Positions 24,401 to 33,300 of a stretch of DNA of 64,000 nt are shown piece after piece. Within the stretch, counting starts at the first letter, position 1; every line of letters starts with the position of its first letter. The stretch is from NCBI GenBank assembly GCA_031552145.1, contig JAVBMV010000007.1:255955-319954 (forward strand), given 5' to 3'. Made by a program: the position numbers and the translations under genes. The notes beneath the pieces were generated by a model that saw only the letters and a program-made list of their open reading frames with translations, was not told where the DNA came from and made no database searches. The DNA comes from JAVBMV01 sp031552145. Its GTDB lineage: Bacteria; Myxococcota; Myxococcia; Myxococcales; UBA5297.

Positions 24401-25631
24401 CGGCGCAGTTCACCTCGGCGGCACCGCATGCAGTGTTGCTGTCGACCACGCAGCTATTTCCGTTTTTAGGATGGCGATTGGCGGCGCAGGTATCCACCTT
24501 GCAGAGGCCGCCGACGCAGCTCGTCGCCGTGGCGCCCGTAATCCCGGTGCAGTCGGCCTCGGCCTCGCCGCAGAGCACGTTGCTGTCGGCGATGCAGAGA
24601 CCGCCTTTGAGGTGATAGTTCGCGGCGCAAGCGTCGATCTTACAGGCGCCGCTGATACAGGAGGTGGCCGCGGCGTGGGGCAGAACCTCACAGCTGACCG
24701 GCGGGATGCCGCAGGCGGAGGCGCTGTCGGCCACACAGGTGTTCTGCGCGACATGAAAGTTGGGCCTGCAGTTCTCTACCTTGCACGCGCCCGCCACACA
24801 GGAGGTGGCGGTGGTATTGGCGATGAGAGTGCAGTTCTCCACCATGGCGCCGCAAGCGGTGACGCTATCCGCGGCGCAGGCGTTGTTCTTCAAGTGGTAG
24901 TTGGCGTCGCAGCGCTCGATGCGGCAGAGACCCTCTTCGCAGGTGACATCATCGACGCCGTCGAGCGCGGTGCAGTCGACGCCGGAAGGGCCGCACCCTT
25001 CGGCGCTGTCGGGAAGGCACTCGCTGCCTTCGAGGTGGTGAGCCGACTCGCACAAGGCGATCTTGCAGGCGCCGCTCTCGCAGGTAGCGCTGGCGACGCC
25101 GGGCAGGTCCGTGCAGTCGACCGCGCCCGCGCCACAAGCCCTCTCCGTATCGGGTTCGCAGACCGCGCCCTCGACGTGGTAGTTGGCCTTGCATGTGTCG
25201 GCCATGCAGGCTCCTTGAACACAGGAGGCAGTGGCGATCCCGACGCCTCTCTTGCAGTTGGTGCAGCGGTCGCCGCAGCAGGAGGCGGTGTCGTTTGCCA
25301 CGCAGGCCTCGCCCTCTGCGTGGAAGCCGCTCTTGCACTCATGAGTACAGGCGCCGCCGAGACAGAGAGCATCGGCGTTGGCTGGAGGCGTGCACTTGGC
25401 GCAGTCGTTGCCGCAGCAAGAGACGTCGCCGTTGGGCACACAGAGGTTTCCTTGGCGATGGAAACCCGGGTCGCAGGTAAAGCCACAGATGCCGTCCTCG
25501 CAGAGCACGGCGCCATGTTCAGGCGCGGTACATCGAGCGCAGGGGTCGTCGTTGACACTGGTCTCCTCTCCGCAGCCGGTCAGAGAGAAGAGTCCAAGAA
25601 GGGGAAGCAGTGCAGCCAGGGTGTTGCGCAT
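21477..25631 (-). CDS. Surface lipoprotein: Cys-rich repeat stalk plus RCC1 propeller
   Basis: A 1384-residue predicted lipoprotein. The ATG at 25631 follows GGAGGCGACA; the frame is open further upstream but without signal. The signal peptide ends at the lipobox LTGC (FSLTGCGEE). About 21 tandem units of 41-45 residues follow, each with six cysteines: a CG pair, then C, C, CK, C, a conserved His-Leu (YHLK), and C before Asp-Ser. They resemble EGF or TIL-like disulfide modules and should make a rigid rod. The last 360 residues hold seven RCC1-type motifs (VKCWGKAANGALGDG, VHCWGSNSYYQLG, VYCWGQNNYGILG), enough for one seven-bladed propeller. No enzyme motif is seen. A paralogue with nine units lies at 27719-30190. 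A recognition or adhesion role is inferred from the design. Confidence 0.8.
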   Translation of the reverse strand: MRNTLAALLPLLGLFSLTGCGEETSVNDDPCARCTAPEHGAVLCEDGICGFTCDPGFHRQGNLCVPNGDVSCCGNDCAKCTPPANADALCLGGACTHECKSGFHAEGEACVANDTASCCGDRCTNCKRGVGIATASCVQGACMADTCKANYHVEGAVCEPDTERACGAGAVDCTDLPGVASATCESGACKIALCESAHHLEGSECLPDSAEGCGPSGVDCTALDGVDDVTCEEGLCRIERCDANYHLKNNACAADSVTACGAMVENCTLIANTTATSCVAGACKVENCRPNFHVAQNTCVADSASACGIPPVSCEVLPHAAATSCISGACKIDACAANYHLKGGLCIADSNVLCGEAEADCTGITGATATSCVGGLCKVDTCAANRHPKNGNSCVVDSNTACGAAEVNCAAIPYAATTSCVSGLCKVDTCNSGYHLRGNACIPDSTTVCGVSETNCGATNPNAAATICDAGACRVTACKANFHLKDNTCVADSATLCGVSETNCTTAAGAAATVCTFGNCQATSCKANFHLKNFACLPDSATACGATELNCETANPNAASTSCVNALCKVDTCKANYHLKNNACIPDSPSACGTSETNCEAIAGVATASCVTGGTCKALTCDPGYHFKSDACIQDSPTLCGTGEANCMTAAGVESARCDLGLCKALSCLVDFHIAGADCAADDAQHCGGSQIDCTALEGVVTAQCLAGGRCKALTCDPGFHIDGNTCIANDAQHCGPSQVNCTEIIGVATAICNNENCEATGCDADYHLKNLGCAPDTNTACGEAEADCTALTNAATVDCDAGICKALTCNLDFHISGNGCAADDSEHCGPAQIDCTTAAGVATADCLAGGTCKPLTCDDDYYYVGATFTCLPDDAEHCGVENVNCVDQFPNAASLECAAGGQCKALTCKPDFHIVTIFGNNLCMADDGTYCGAGGTDCTAAEGVATANCLAGGTCEVATCLSTHHKEGNTCVLDTLNVCGSPAIDCAATLGATTSQCLSGACTCLPGFLKGPGASGKCEQIAHIYSSGYYNICAVLKDSGTAYCWGIGTGKQLGDGGTTNKYYPVAVQNTGYQIAKIAPSTNTHGCLVTTTGIVKCWGKAANGALGDGLAVPNPSDQGAPTDIVGQTSWTATDVAVGNDVTCALTNTGGVKCWGYCAWTGGNAEPEEGLPCTSTSTPIDLVGYDTGVTAIAGGRMHLCVAPAAGGVHCWEKNKTPAPIDLPNVPYSKIFIGDSSYARTCAARASDGAIFCTGYNFYGQNGNGGTAEAGAQINVVTGTISSLATSESHSCAVVAGAVHCWGSNSYYQLGTTTGTSSAAAIALPDLASGVVEVVASLRSTCALKSDGSVYCWGQNNYGILGINNSNTASDVRGFKIANPTPIAVP

Positions 25632-25806
25632 TGTCGCCTCCGAAACGTGTGCAGCCGATGAAGTCGCCGGTACGCCGACGATGATGTAACCGCGGAAGTA
25701 GAGCACAAGCGGAGGGTCGATGTGAAGAGATGTAGGAGAGGGAGGCCACCGCCTCCGGGCGCATAGATGTAGGGCTGGCGGGAAGATGAGCGCGGAGACA
25801 GGAGGC

Positions 25807-26481
25807 TCAGAAAAAGACCAGCCCAAGGGCGGCGTTGGGGAAGAGCCCTCCCTCCAGATCGATACGACGACCGTCTTCGCGCCAATGCCTAATGGAGTAA
25901 CCCAGGTATATCTCCGGAAAGAGAGCGAAGCTCCGAGAGAGGTATATCAGGTAGCCCACCGACGCGCCGACGACCAGAAAACTCACGTCTGGTACGCGCT
26001 CGAAAATACCCAGATAGCCATCCAAGTGCTCATAGCGAAGGCTGGGGCCGAAGACGAGTTGGTCGCGCTCCCAAAGGTCGATCCCAATAAGCATGGGCAA
26101 CGCCACCATCCAGGACTCCATCGCGTTGCTGCGCAACTGCGGGTTGAGCGCGACGCCGACACGAAGCGCGTCCTCGTCATCGGGCAAGCGCAGGGCCACC
26201 TTTATATCGACGCCGACATCATCGAGGCTAAAACGTACCGCGCCGTCGACCCTGGAAGAAATACCAAACCGCGCGGCCATCTCCAGGTTGGGCAGTAGCG
26301 CGACATCAGTTCTGCCGTCGTCGATCGCGGGGCTTGGAGCGGCAGAGAGCGCCGGAGCAATTGTCGCTTGCCACACCCCTTTCTCGATAGGGCGCGCCGT
26401 GGTCAAGGTAGAGTGGGAGAGGCAAGCGCTCGCGGAGAGTGTCCAGAGTGCTATGGGGAGCAGCAACGGTCTGCCAACCAT
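25807..26481 (-). CDS. Small outer-membrane beta-barrel protein
   Basis: A 224-residue exported protein with an N-terminal signal (LLLPIALWTLSASAC; Cys20 could be lipidated, but the lipobox is poor). The mature part alternates hydrophobic and polar residues in about eight to ten strands (VDGAVRFSLDDVGVDIKVALRLP, LVFGPSLRYEHL, FALFPEIYLGYSIRHW) and ends in Phe, as outer-membrane barrels do. GGAGGG lies seven bases before the ATG. It lies between the first RCC1 lipoprotein and another barrel gene 14 bp upstream, so the two are probably cotranscribed. The function is unknown; it could anchor or export its lipoprotein neighbour. The 175 bp from its stop to the lipoprotein ATG hold no gene. Confidence 0.6.
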   Translation of the reverse strand: MVGRPLLLPIALWTLSASACLSHSTLTTARPIEKGVWQATIAPALSAAPSPAIDDGRTDVALLPNLEMAARFGISSRVDGAVRFSLDDVGVDIKVALRLPDDEDALRVGVALNPQLRSNAMESWMVALPMLIGIDLWERDQLVFGPSLRYEHLDGYLGIFERVPDVSFLVVGASVGYLIYLSRSFALFPEIYLGYSIRHWREDGRRIDLEGGLFPNAALGLVFF

Positions 26482-26495
26482 TTATTCCCTCCGAG

Positions 26496-27203
26496 CTAGA
26501 AGCTGAGCGCTGTATATGCGGCCGACAACGAGAGACCAAGCGTGAAGGGAAGATCCGCGGACTCTGTAGCGGAGATGGAGTTCTCATGGACCCTGTCATA
26601 AAACCTACCGACGCGCCAGATATATAAAAACATTGCGTGTGCCGACGCCCCGATAGACCAGTTTTGCGACAATGCCCAGTCCTTTCCAAAACCCACCTTG
26701 GCGCCGACGCCTCCCTCACTCCAATGGCCAATTTCTCTGACTGTGTAGGTCCCTGCATAGTTGTCGGTTTTGTTTTGCCAGTTGGCGACAAGAAGAGCGA
26801 GGTCAATGTGGTAGCCGTCGGAAAAGTGCAGCCCGATGAAAGGCCCGGCGCCATAGGTGGCGGTCCACGCGTTCCGGGAGCCTTCCTCGGGGGGAAGATC
26901 ATCGAAAGAGAAGCGCCCGAAGGCATATGCGCCAAGTGTGAGTCGTTCCGAAAGCTTGATTCCGACGGCGAGGTTGGAATGTATTGGCAGCCCCGCTTCG
27001 AGCTCGTGCCCTGGATATCGTTCGGGGTCCAGATGGTAGCCCTGAGACCAGAGGCCCAGCCCCACCTCGCCACGCAGAACTAAGCTGCAGCAGCGGGGCG
27101 GGGGTTGGTGGAGTTCTCGGTAGTCTGAGTCGGGCGATTGCCCTAGGGCAACGCCATTCCAAAACAGAAAGAACGATGTAAGCAGAGTAGCCGCGTAGCG
27201 CAT
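26496..27203 (-). CDS. Small outer-membrane beta-barrel protein
   Basis: A 235-residue exported protein with a signal peptide (LLTSFFLFWNGVALGQ). The mature part shows amphipathic strands separated by short turns (VLRGEVGLGLWSQGYHL, LTLGAYAFGRFSF, YGAGPFIGLHFSDGYHIDLALL, IGASAHAMFLYIW) and ends in Phe, all typical of an outer-membrane barrel. It is not recognisably similar in sequence to the next barrel (25807) but has similar size and orientation. It follows the RCC1 mini-lipoprotein by 9 bp, so the three small genes look like one operon inside the surface island. Confidence 0.55.
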   Translation of the reverse strand: MRYAATLLTSFFLFWNGVALGQSPDSDYRELHQPPPRCCSLVLRGEVGLGLWSQGYHLDPERYPGHELEAGLPIHSNLAVGIKLSERLTLGAYAFGRFSFDDLPPEEGSRNAWTATYGAGPFIGLHFSDGYHIDLALLVANWQNKTDNYAGTYTVREIGHWSEGGVGAKVGFGKDWALSQNWSIGASAHAMFLYIWRVGRFYDRVHENSISATESADLPFTLGLSLSAAYTALSF

Positions 27204-27212
27204 GGCCGCACC

Positions 27213-27488
27213 TTATGGGCAATTGGAAAGCCCGGGTGGTGGCATGGCCTGGCCGTAGCTGTTTCCGCCCCAGCATTTGACCATGTGATAGGTGTCAATC
27301 GCACACGAGTGGCTTTGTCCCGCGCCGATGCGCATTGTATCGGATGTGCCATAGTCCTGTTGGATGCCTTTGTGCACAACCTTTTCTGTTGTGAGCCTTT
27401 GGCATCCTGCAGTGAGGAGGAATGTACCCACCCAGGCCGCGATGATACTGGCCGCTGCCCAACTGCCCCGTCGACGAGGTGAGTCCAT
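27213..27488 (-). CDS. RCC1 mini-lipoprotein (single motif)
   Basis: A 91-residue protein from the ATG at 27488. A signal peptide (AASIIAAWVGTFLLTAGC) ends in a plausible lipobox. The mature part of about 60 residues ends in one RCC1-type motif, HSCAIDTYHMVKCWGGNSYGQ, then PPPG and the stop. A propeller needs several such motifs, so this is either a fragment of a former larger RCC1 gene or a small protein that oligomerises. The signal peptide and frame are intact, which argues for some use. It lies between the two large RCC1 lipoproteins on the same strand. Confidence 0.5.
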   Translation of the reverse strand: MDSPRRRGSWAAASIIAAWVGTFLLTAGCQRLTTEKVVHKGIQQDYGTSDTMRIGAGQSHSCAIDTYHMVKCWGGNSYGQAMPPPGLSNCP

Positions 27489-27654
27489 AACGACTCCTTG
27501 CTGGCAAGGAGCGCGGGCCATGTAGCCACGCGCTCGGGTGGTACATCGCTCTACAGAGCACCAAATATCCAAAAGCATGGGCGCTTGTCAAGCTGTCGAC
27601 GGTCCGGCAGGCGAGGCTGCCGTCGGCAGAGGGCGCCATGGATGGGCTAAAGAC

Positions 27655-27686
27655 AAAAAAGTGCCCCGGGGATAACTCCGGGGCAC
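27655..27686 (-). terminator. Intrinsic terminator of the second RCC1 lipoprotein gene
   Basis: GTGCCCCGG (27661-27669) pairs perfectly with CCGGGGCAC (27678-27686), with an eight-base loop. On the minus strand it is followed by six T (27660-27655). It lies 33 bp after the stop of the 27719-30190 gene. The rest of 27489-27718 holds no gene. Confidence 0.9.
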
Positions 27687-27718
27687 GTATCGATCGGTTC
27701 AACCGGTTTCGTGCTTGA

Positions 27719-30190
27719 TCACGGAGTGGTTGGTGGCGCGTCGATCAGCGGGGTCGGCGTTTCGACAATCTTTGCCGTGGTATCGGTGCCGTTTGCATCG
27801 CCCGCTCCATTGAGGCATCCGAGCACGCCGAAGGCGTTTCGGCCCCAGCAATAGGCGGCTCCTTCGGCGGTGAGCACGCAGCTTCCGTTGTAGGCTGTGA
27901 CTGTCGCTGCGACGCCAGCCTCGAACCCAATGACGTCTAGCGGCGTCGTGGAGTTGGCGGTGCCATTACCCAGTTGTCGATTCGTGTTAGTGCCCCAACA
28001 CTTAGCTCCGCCGTTGACTACGGCGCAGGAGTGCGAAAAGGCGATGGACATGGAGCTGATTGGGGCTGGATCGAAGACGGTGACCAATTTGGCGGTGTTG
28101 GGGTGGCTCGTCTCCGTGCCATTGCCGTTTTGGCCCGTAGTGTTGAACCCCCAGCAATAAATGGAATTGTCGCTCGCCATGGTTGCACAGGCGCGGGTCT
28201 GCCCGCTCCCCCCTGCGGACCCAGCGACAAGCTTCGAGATGGCGGCCGTTTTGTCGGGAGCGCTCTCGGGCAGCTGAATGATGGGTATAAGTGTTCCCAC
28301 ATTGTAGCAGATGACCCCGTCGTCTCCGACGCCGATACAGAAAACACGTCGGCTGACCGCCAGCTTGGAAACCCCGCTAGAATAGTCAAAGCCGCCAATA
28401 GCGGATTTGAAGTCGACCGGTGCGTGCACGTCGTCGTCGAAGCCGTAAAGGAAGAGGCTGTCTCCCCAGACCTTGACGCCTCCCGTTGTCGTTAGCGCTA
28501 CGGTATAGCCCTGTCCGACGCCGACGTATTCCGCCTTCCAGGTGGCGTCATTCACTTTGACGGGAGTCTTTCTGTCGTCAGTAGTATTGTCGCCCACGCC
28601 CCCATATTGATTCTGTCCCCAACAGTAGACGTCATCATTCGCATCGATCATGCAGCTGTGGTGCCACGTCGAGGGTGCCACCATCTTGACGCCGGCGGTC
28701 GCACCCACTACCTGCACGGGTACGGAACTGTTCGTGGTCGTGTCATTCCCGAGAGCCCCGAATTCGTTGCGTCCCCAGCATTTAAGCGCGCGCGTGGTCT
28801 TTAGGATGGCACACATTACGAAATCGCCCGTGCCGACGAGCTCGGCGATGGCGTCGCAATTGCCATCCGGACCGGTCAGCATTCCAGGCTTGCAGACCGG
28901 TGCGCTGCAGAGGCCGCTCTCGCAGGGTGCTGTCTGGTAGGGAGTCAATCCCACAGTGCAGTCCACCGCGGTGGGGCCGCAGGCCGTGGAGGTGTCGGCC
29001 ACGCAGTTGGCGCCTACTGGATGGAAGTCGAGCTCGCACTCGGTCGCCCTGCAGGCGCCATTCTCGCAGATTGCCTCGAAGACATTCGCCGCGGCGTAGC
29101 AATCCTCCTGGTGGGCCCCGCAGGAGTCGACGGTATCGGGGGCGCAGGCGTTGTTGGCGACGTGGTAATTGGCGATGCACGTATTGATGACGCAGGCGGC
29201 GCCCACGCAGCTCGCGGTGGCCACGCCCGCGCCGCTCGTGCAGTCGAGGGCGGCGGCGCCGCAGGAGGTGGCGCTGTCGGCAACGCAGGTGGCGCCGCTC
29301 AGATGGTGGGCGGGCTTGCAGCTCTGTGCCACGCAGGCGCCCGCGCTGCAACGCACGGCGCCGACGCCGGGAAGCGCGGTGCAGTCATTGTCGTGCGCGC
29401 CGCACGCGAGCTTGCTGTCGAGGACGCAGGCGTTGCCGTCGAGATGGTAGTTGGCGCCGCAGGTGAGCGCCTTGCAGACGCCCGCTTCGCATGTGGCGCT
29501 GGCGACCCCCGTGGTCGCTCCGCAGTCGACGAGGTTGGCGCCACAGGCGGCGCCGGTGTCGGCCGCGCAGGTGATGCCCTTGAGGTGGAAATCGGCGTCG
29601 CAGGTGAGCGCCTTGCAGCGACCCTGCACGCAGGAGGCCGTGGCCACGCCGTTGGCGGCGGTGCAGTCGGTGGCGGAGAGGCCACAGGCGGTGGCGCTGT
29701 CGGCCTCGCAGGCGCCCCCTTTAGGGTGGAAGTTGTCGAGGCAGGAGAAGGCCTTGCACGCTCCATCGATGCAATCGACGCCGGCTACGCCGGTGCCCTT
29801 GGTGCAATCGGTGGCGGCGGCGCCGCAGGCGGTGCGGCTGTCGAGCGCGCACTCGCCCTGGGCGAGGTGATAGCCCGCGGCGCAGCTCTCGGCCACGCAG
29901 CGCCCCTCCGCGCAGGTCGCGGCGCTCACGCCCTTCTTCGCGGCGCAGTTGCGGCACTCGGCGCCACAACACTCGGCGGTGTTGTTCGCGACGCATTGGT
30001 CGCCAGAGCGAATGTATCCTTCGTCACAGGTGAAGCCGCAGATCTTCTTCTCGCAGAGAACCTTGCCGTGCTCGGGCGCGACACAGCTCTTGCAGGGATC
30101 CGCCGAGGTCTCCGTTTCGCCACAGGCCGAAAGACCGAGCGAGGAGAAGAGCAAGAACGACGATATCAGGGGGGTCGATGTGAGGCGCAT
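27719..30190 (-). CDS. Surface lipoprotein: Cys-rich repeat stalk plus RCC1 propeller (shorter paralogue)
   Basis: An 823-residue predicted lipoprotein with the same design as the gene at 21477. The signal peptide ends in LSAC. Nine six-cysteine units follow (for example ACGLSATDC...CKALTCDADFHLKG), then seven RCC1-type motifs (LKCWGRNEFGALGND, VYCWGQNQYGGVGDN, IYCWGFNTTGQNGNG, AKCWGTNTNRQLGNG, AYCWGRNAFGVLG and two degenerate ones). The first mature residues (DPCKSCVAPEHG, then ICGFTCDEGY) nearly match those of the longer paralogue, pointing to a duplication followed by changes in repeat number. The ATG at 30190 has GGAG ten bases upstream. The minus-strand frame stays open far upstream across the opposite gene, but that part is a shadow. 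Confidence 0.8.
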   Translation of the reverse strand: MRLTSTPLISSFLLFSSLGLSACGETETSADPCKSCVAPEHGKVLCEKKICGFTCDEGYIRSGDQCVANNTAECCGAECRNCAAKKGVSAATCAEGRCVAESCAAGYHLAQGECALDSRTACGAAATDCTKGTGVAGVDCIDGACKAFSCLDNFHPKGGACEADSATACGLSATDCTAANGVATASCVQGRCKALTCDADFHLKGITCAADTGAACGANLVDCGATTGVASATCEAGVCKALTCGANYHLDGNACVLDSKLACGAHDNDCTALPGVGAVRCSAGACVAQSCKPAHHLSGATCVADSATSCGAAALDCTSGAGVATASCVGAACVINTCIANYHVANNACAPDTVDSCGAHQEDCYAAANVFEAICENGACRATECELDFHPVGANCVADTSTACGPTAVDCTVGLTPYQTAPCESGLCSAPVCKPGMLTGPDGNCDAIAELVGTGDFVMCAILKTTRALKCWGRNEFGALGNDTTTNSSVPVQVVGATAGVKMVAPSTWHHSCMIDANDDVYCWGQNQYGGVGDNTTDDRKTPVKVNDATWKAEYVGVGQGYTVALTTTGGVKVWGDSLFLYGFDDDVHAPVDFKSAIGGFDYSSGVSKLAVSRRVFCIGVGDDGVICYNVGTLIPIIQLPESAPDKTAAISKLVAGSAGGSGQTRACATMASDNSIYCWGFNTTGQNGNGTETSHPNTAKLVTVFDPAPISSMSIAFSHSCAVVNGGAKCWGTNTNRQLGNGTANSTTPLDVIGFEAGVAATVTAYNGSCVLTAEGAAYCWGRNAFGVLGCLNGAGDANGTDTTAKIVETPTPLIDAPPTTP

Positions 30191-30382
30191 TGGAGACTCC
30201 GAATCACGGGTTGTATCCAGCGTCGGCTCGCCTTTCTTGGTTTGCCGAACCCTCGAAGCGTAGCCTAGGCAGGGCAGGTGTGGCAACGGAGCACATGTCG
30301 ATTGCCATATCGCTCTGCTCGTCAGAAAAAGGCCGAGTCCGCGACATAACAGAGGCGCAGCGCCCATCCCATGGAGGTTCCG

Positions 30383-33300
30383 ATGCGCTCTTTCCCAAAG
30401 TTCCTCTCGCTCACCCTGTTGGTGGCATCGCTCACGGCCTGCGAGAAGGACCAGATCAATCTGACGCCAGACGTGGGGACGGACGCGGACGCGGGCGACG
30501 CTTCCCACGACGCCGATGTGGGGCAGTGCCTTCCCCCGGACGAAATATGCGGCGAGGAGTGCTGCGAGGCGCCCGGGCGCTGTGTGGCGGGCGAGTGCGT
30601 GACCTGCGAGCGCCAATGCGAGGGCAAGCGATGCGGCCCCGACGGCTGCGGCGGCACCTGCGGTGAATGCGCGGAAGAGGAGCGCTGTGTCGATGGGCTC
30701 TGCGAGAAAGATTGCGCGGACCCCGAGACGGACGCGGCCTTTTGCATGCGCCTGATGCGCTGCGGCCAGACGACGGCCCAGGATCGGTGTGGCGAAACGC
30801 GGACGGTCGATTGCACGGAAATGCTGGGGTGTACCTCGACGCAGCGATGCGCGGCCGCGGGGGATTGCGTCTGCGCCGACACCCCCGAAGACGGCGACTA
30901 CTGTCCGCTGGCCAAGTCGAAGCTCCACGTCGAGTGCGGCGCCGGCGAGGTCGAAGATCAATGTGGGGCGCTGCATACCTTCGATTGTGGCGATCCCTGC
31001 ATCGGCGCGGCCTATTGCGGGCCGAGCAACGTCTGCGACTGTCCCGAGGAAACCGAGGCGGAGCTCTGCGCGCGCCACGGCAAAGACTGCGGCAGGCTGC
31101 AGGCGCCCGATCTGTGCGGCAGAGTGGTGGTAATACCCGATTGCGCCGAGGCGCTCGAGCGGGAAGCTTGCGCCTCGCCGAACCATTGCCTCTATAATGT
31201 TTGTGTCCCGACGACGGCCCCGCCCGCCAATAACGAATGTGCCGAGGCGGAGCCGCTCTGGCTCTATAATGGCAAAGTGGAGTTCGACGCGGACACCAGC
31301 AAAGCGACCGACTCGGGCGACGGCAGGTGCAATCGCTATTCGGCCTTCGACTTGGTCTACGAACTGCACCTCGATCGGGCCATGGCGCTCACCATCGAGA
31401 GCACCCCCACGTCGGCGGTCACACTTCCCAACCTCTATGTCCAGAGCAGCTGCGGCAGCGCGCTGCACGAGCTGGGCTGCATCGCCACGGGCGAGCTCTC
31501 GACCAGAGCGGTGTTGCAGGTGCCGCGCGCGGGGCCGGGCAGCGTCTATCTCTGGGTAGATGGCTATGGAATCAAAGGACATGGCGCCGGGCCCCAGCAT
31601 GTGGAGATCACGGGCCTCCCCGTCGATGCCCCCACCAACGACACCTGCGCCGAGGTCGAGCGCCACGTCCTGACCCCGGCGCGGAGCGCCCTCTCCCTGA
31701 ATGGTTCCACCGCGCTGGCGCTCAATGAGCTGACGCCCTCCTGCGCTCCGGCGCCGTGGGATGGAAAGGAGCTTATCTATGCCATCACGACCCCGACCGA
31801 CGGTCCCCGTACCTTTAGCGCCAAGCTCACCCCGGCGCCCAACTCCTTCTATTGGCCGACGCTCTCCATCCGGCGGGGCTGTGAGGACACAGAGGAGGAG
31901 CTCCTCTGCCATGTGAGCGCCGACTCCGGGCTCATGGAGGCGCTGCTGCCCGAAGTCGAGCCGGGGAGCACGCTCTTTTTGGTCGTCGACAGCCACGGCG
32001 ATCTCACCGGAGATTTCGTGCTGGAGGTGAGCTCCGGGCCGCGGGGTGCGCCGCCGCTCAACGCCACCTGCGCTTCGCTCGAGGCCAACGCGGCGCAGTT
32101 TGTGCCCGTACAGGATCCCGCCGCGCCGCAGCGTTACTCCTTCATGGGCCATGGAACGGTGAAGGATGCCGCCGACAGCGCCAAGGGGAGCTGCATGGGG
32201 GCGACGGGCGGCCGCGACGTTCGTTACCCCATCCACATTGGCGCGCAATCCTCCGTCCAGGTGATGGTGGCGCGCGCCTCCTACAGCCTGGGCTATTTGC
32301 CGGCGATCTATCTGAGGTCTCAGTGCGAGGGCGAGGCGGAGGTCGCGGGCAGCTGCGCCGTGGCGACCGAGGCAAACCCGACGGCCACCTTCTTCACCTC
32401 GTCGCTCGCCCCGGGCGATTATTACTTGGTGGTCGATTCCGCCACGGCGGGCGAGGGCGATTTTACGGTCGACCTCTACATCTGGTCGCCGCCCATCGCC
32501 AACTCGGCCTGTAACGCCGCGCCCGAATATGTCCTGACCACCGGCGTCGAGACGCGGATCGTGGGCAATACGCGCGGTGGCGCCAACACTACCGCGAGCA
32601 GCTGCAAGCGAGACGCGAGCGCTCGGGAGTTGGTCTACAAGGTTCAGATGCCCCCCGAGGGCCACTACGACCTGCTCCTGAGCTATCCACGCGTGCGCGG
32701 CGCCACCAATCGCCCCTTCATCTCGATCAGGAGGGATTGTGCCTCCACCGCGGCGGGCAGCGAGATCTATTGCCAGGGACAAGAGACCCTTATCGACGCC
32801 GACCATATCGGGTCGGTCGGCACGCTGAAGGGGGGCGCCACCTACTCCTTCTGGCTGGAGGAGCCGGCGGGAACCGTCAATGGTCTCTTCGAGCTGGAGC
32901 TGGTGGCGCTGCGCGCCGGTATTCCGACCCATGCGGTCTGTGAGACGGCCGATCCCGTGACGCCCGATCTCGACGCCGGCGGCAGGGTTACGCTCTCGGG
33001 CAAGCTGCGGGACACCGCCGACGATTATGTCGCCAGCTGCGCCGCCTCCTACGGCGCCGACCTGGTCTATCGATTCGACCCGGGCGCGGAGGTGGTCAAC
33101 TACCGCTTCTCGCTGACGGCGAAGGGGTCGGATGACCGCCTCGCCATTTATATCCGCGACACCTGCGCCGAGGGCGCGGCCGACGTGCTCTGCCATGGGC
33201 AAGTCACGAGCGCTCTCACGAAGGTCTTCGAATACCGAGGGGTGGATAGGCCCTTCTATCTCTTCATCGACACCGTGGAGCCCGCCAACGCCAGCCCCAA

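Noticed and set aside
23100..25400. Regular spacing of similar DNA segments resembling a satellite array
   Set aside because: The periodicity of about 125-135 bp comes from the six-cysteine protein repeats; the units are diverged in sequence and clearly coding.
22473..25661. Plus-strand open frame of over 1000 codons opposite the first RCC1 lipoprotein
   Set aside because: Its Gly/Val/Ala-rich repetitive product mirrors the Cys-rich repeats on the other strand; it is a GC and repeat artefact.
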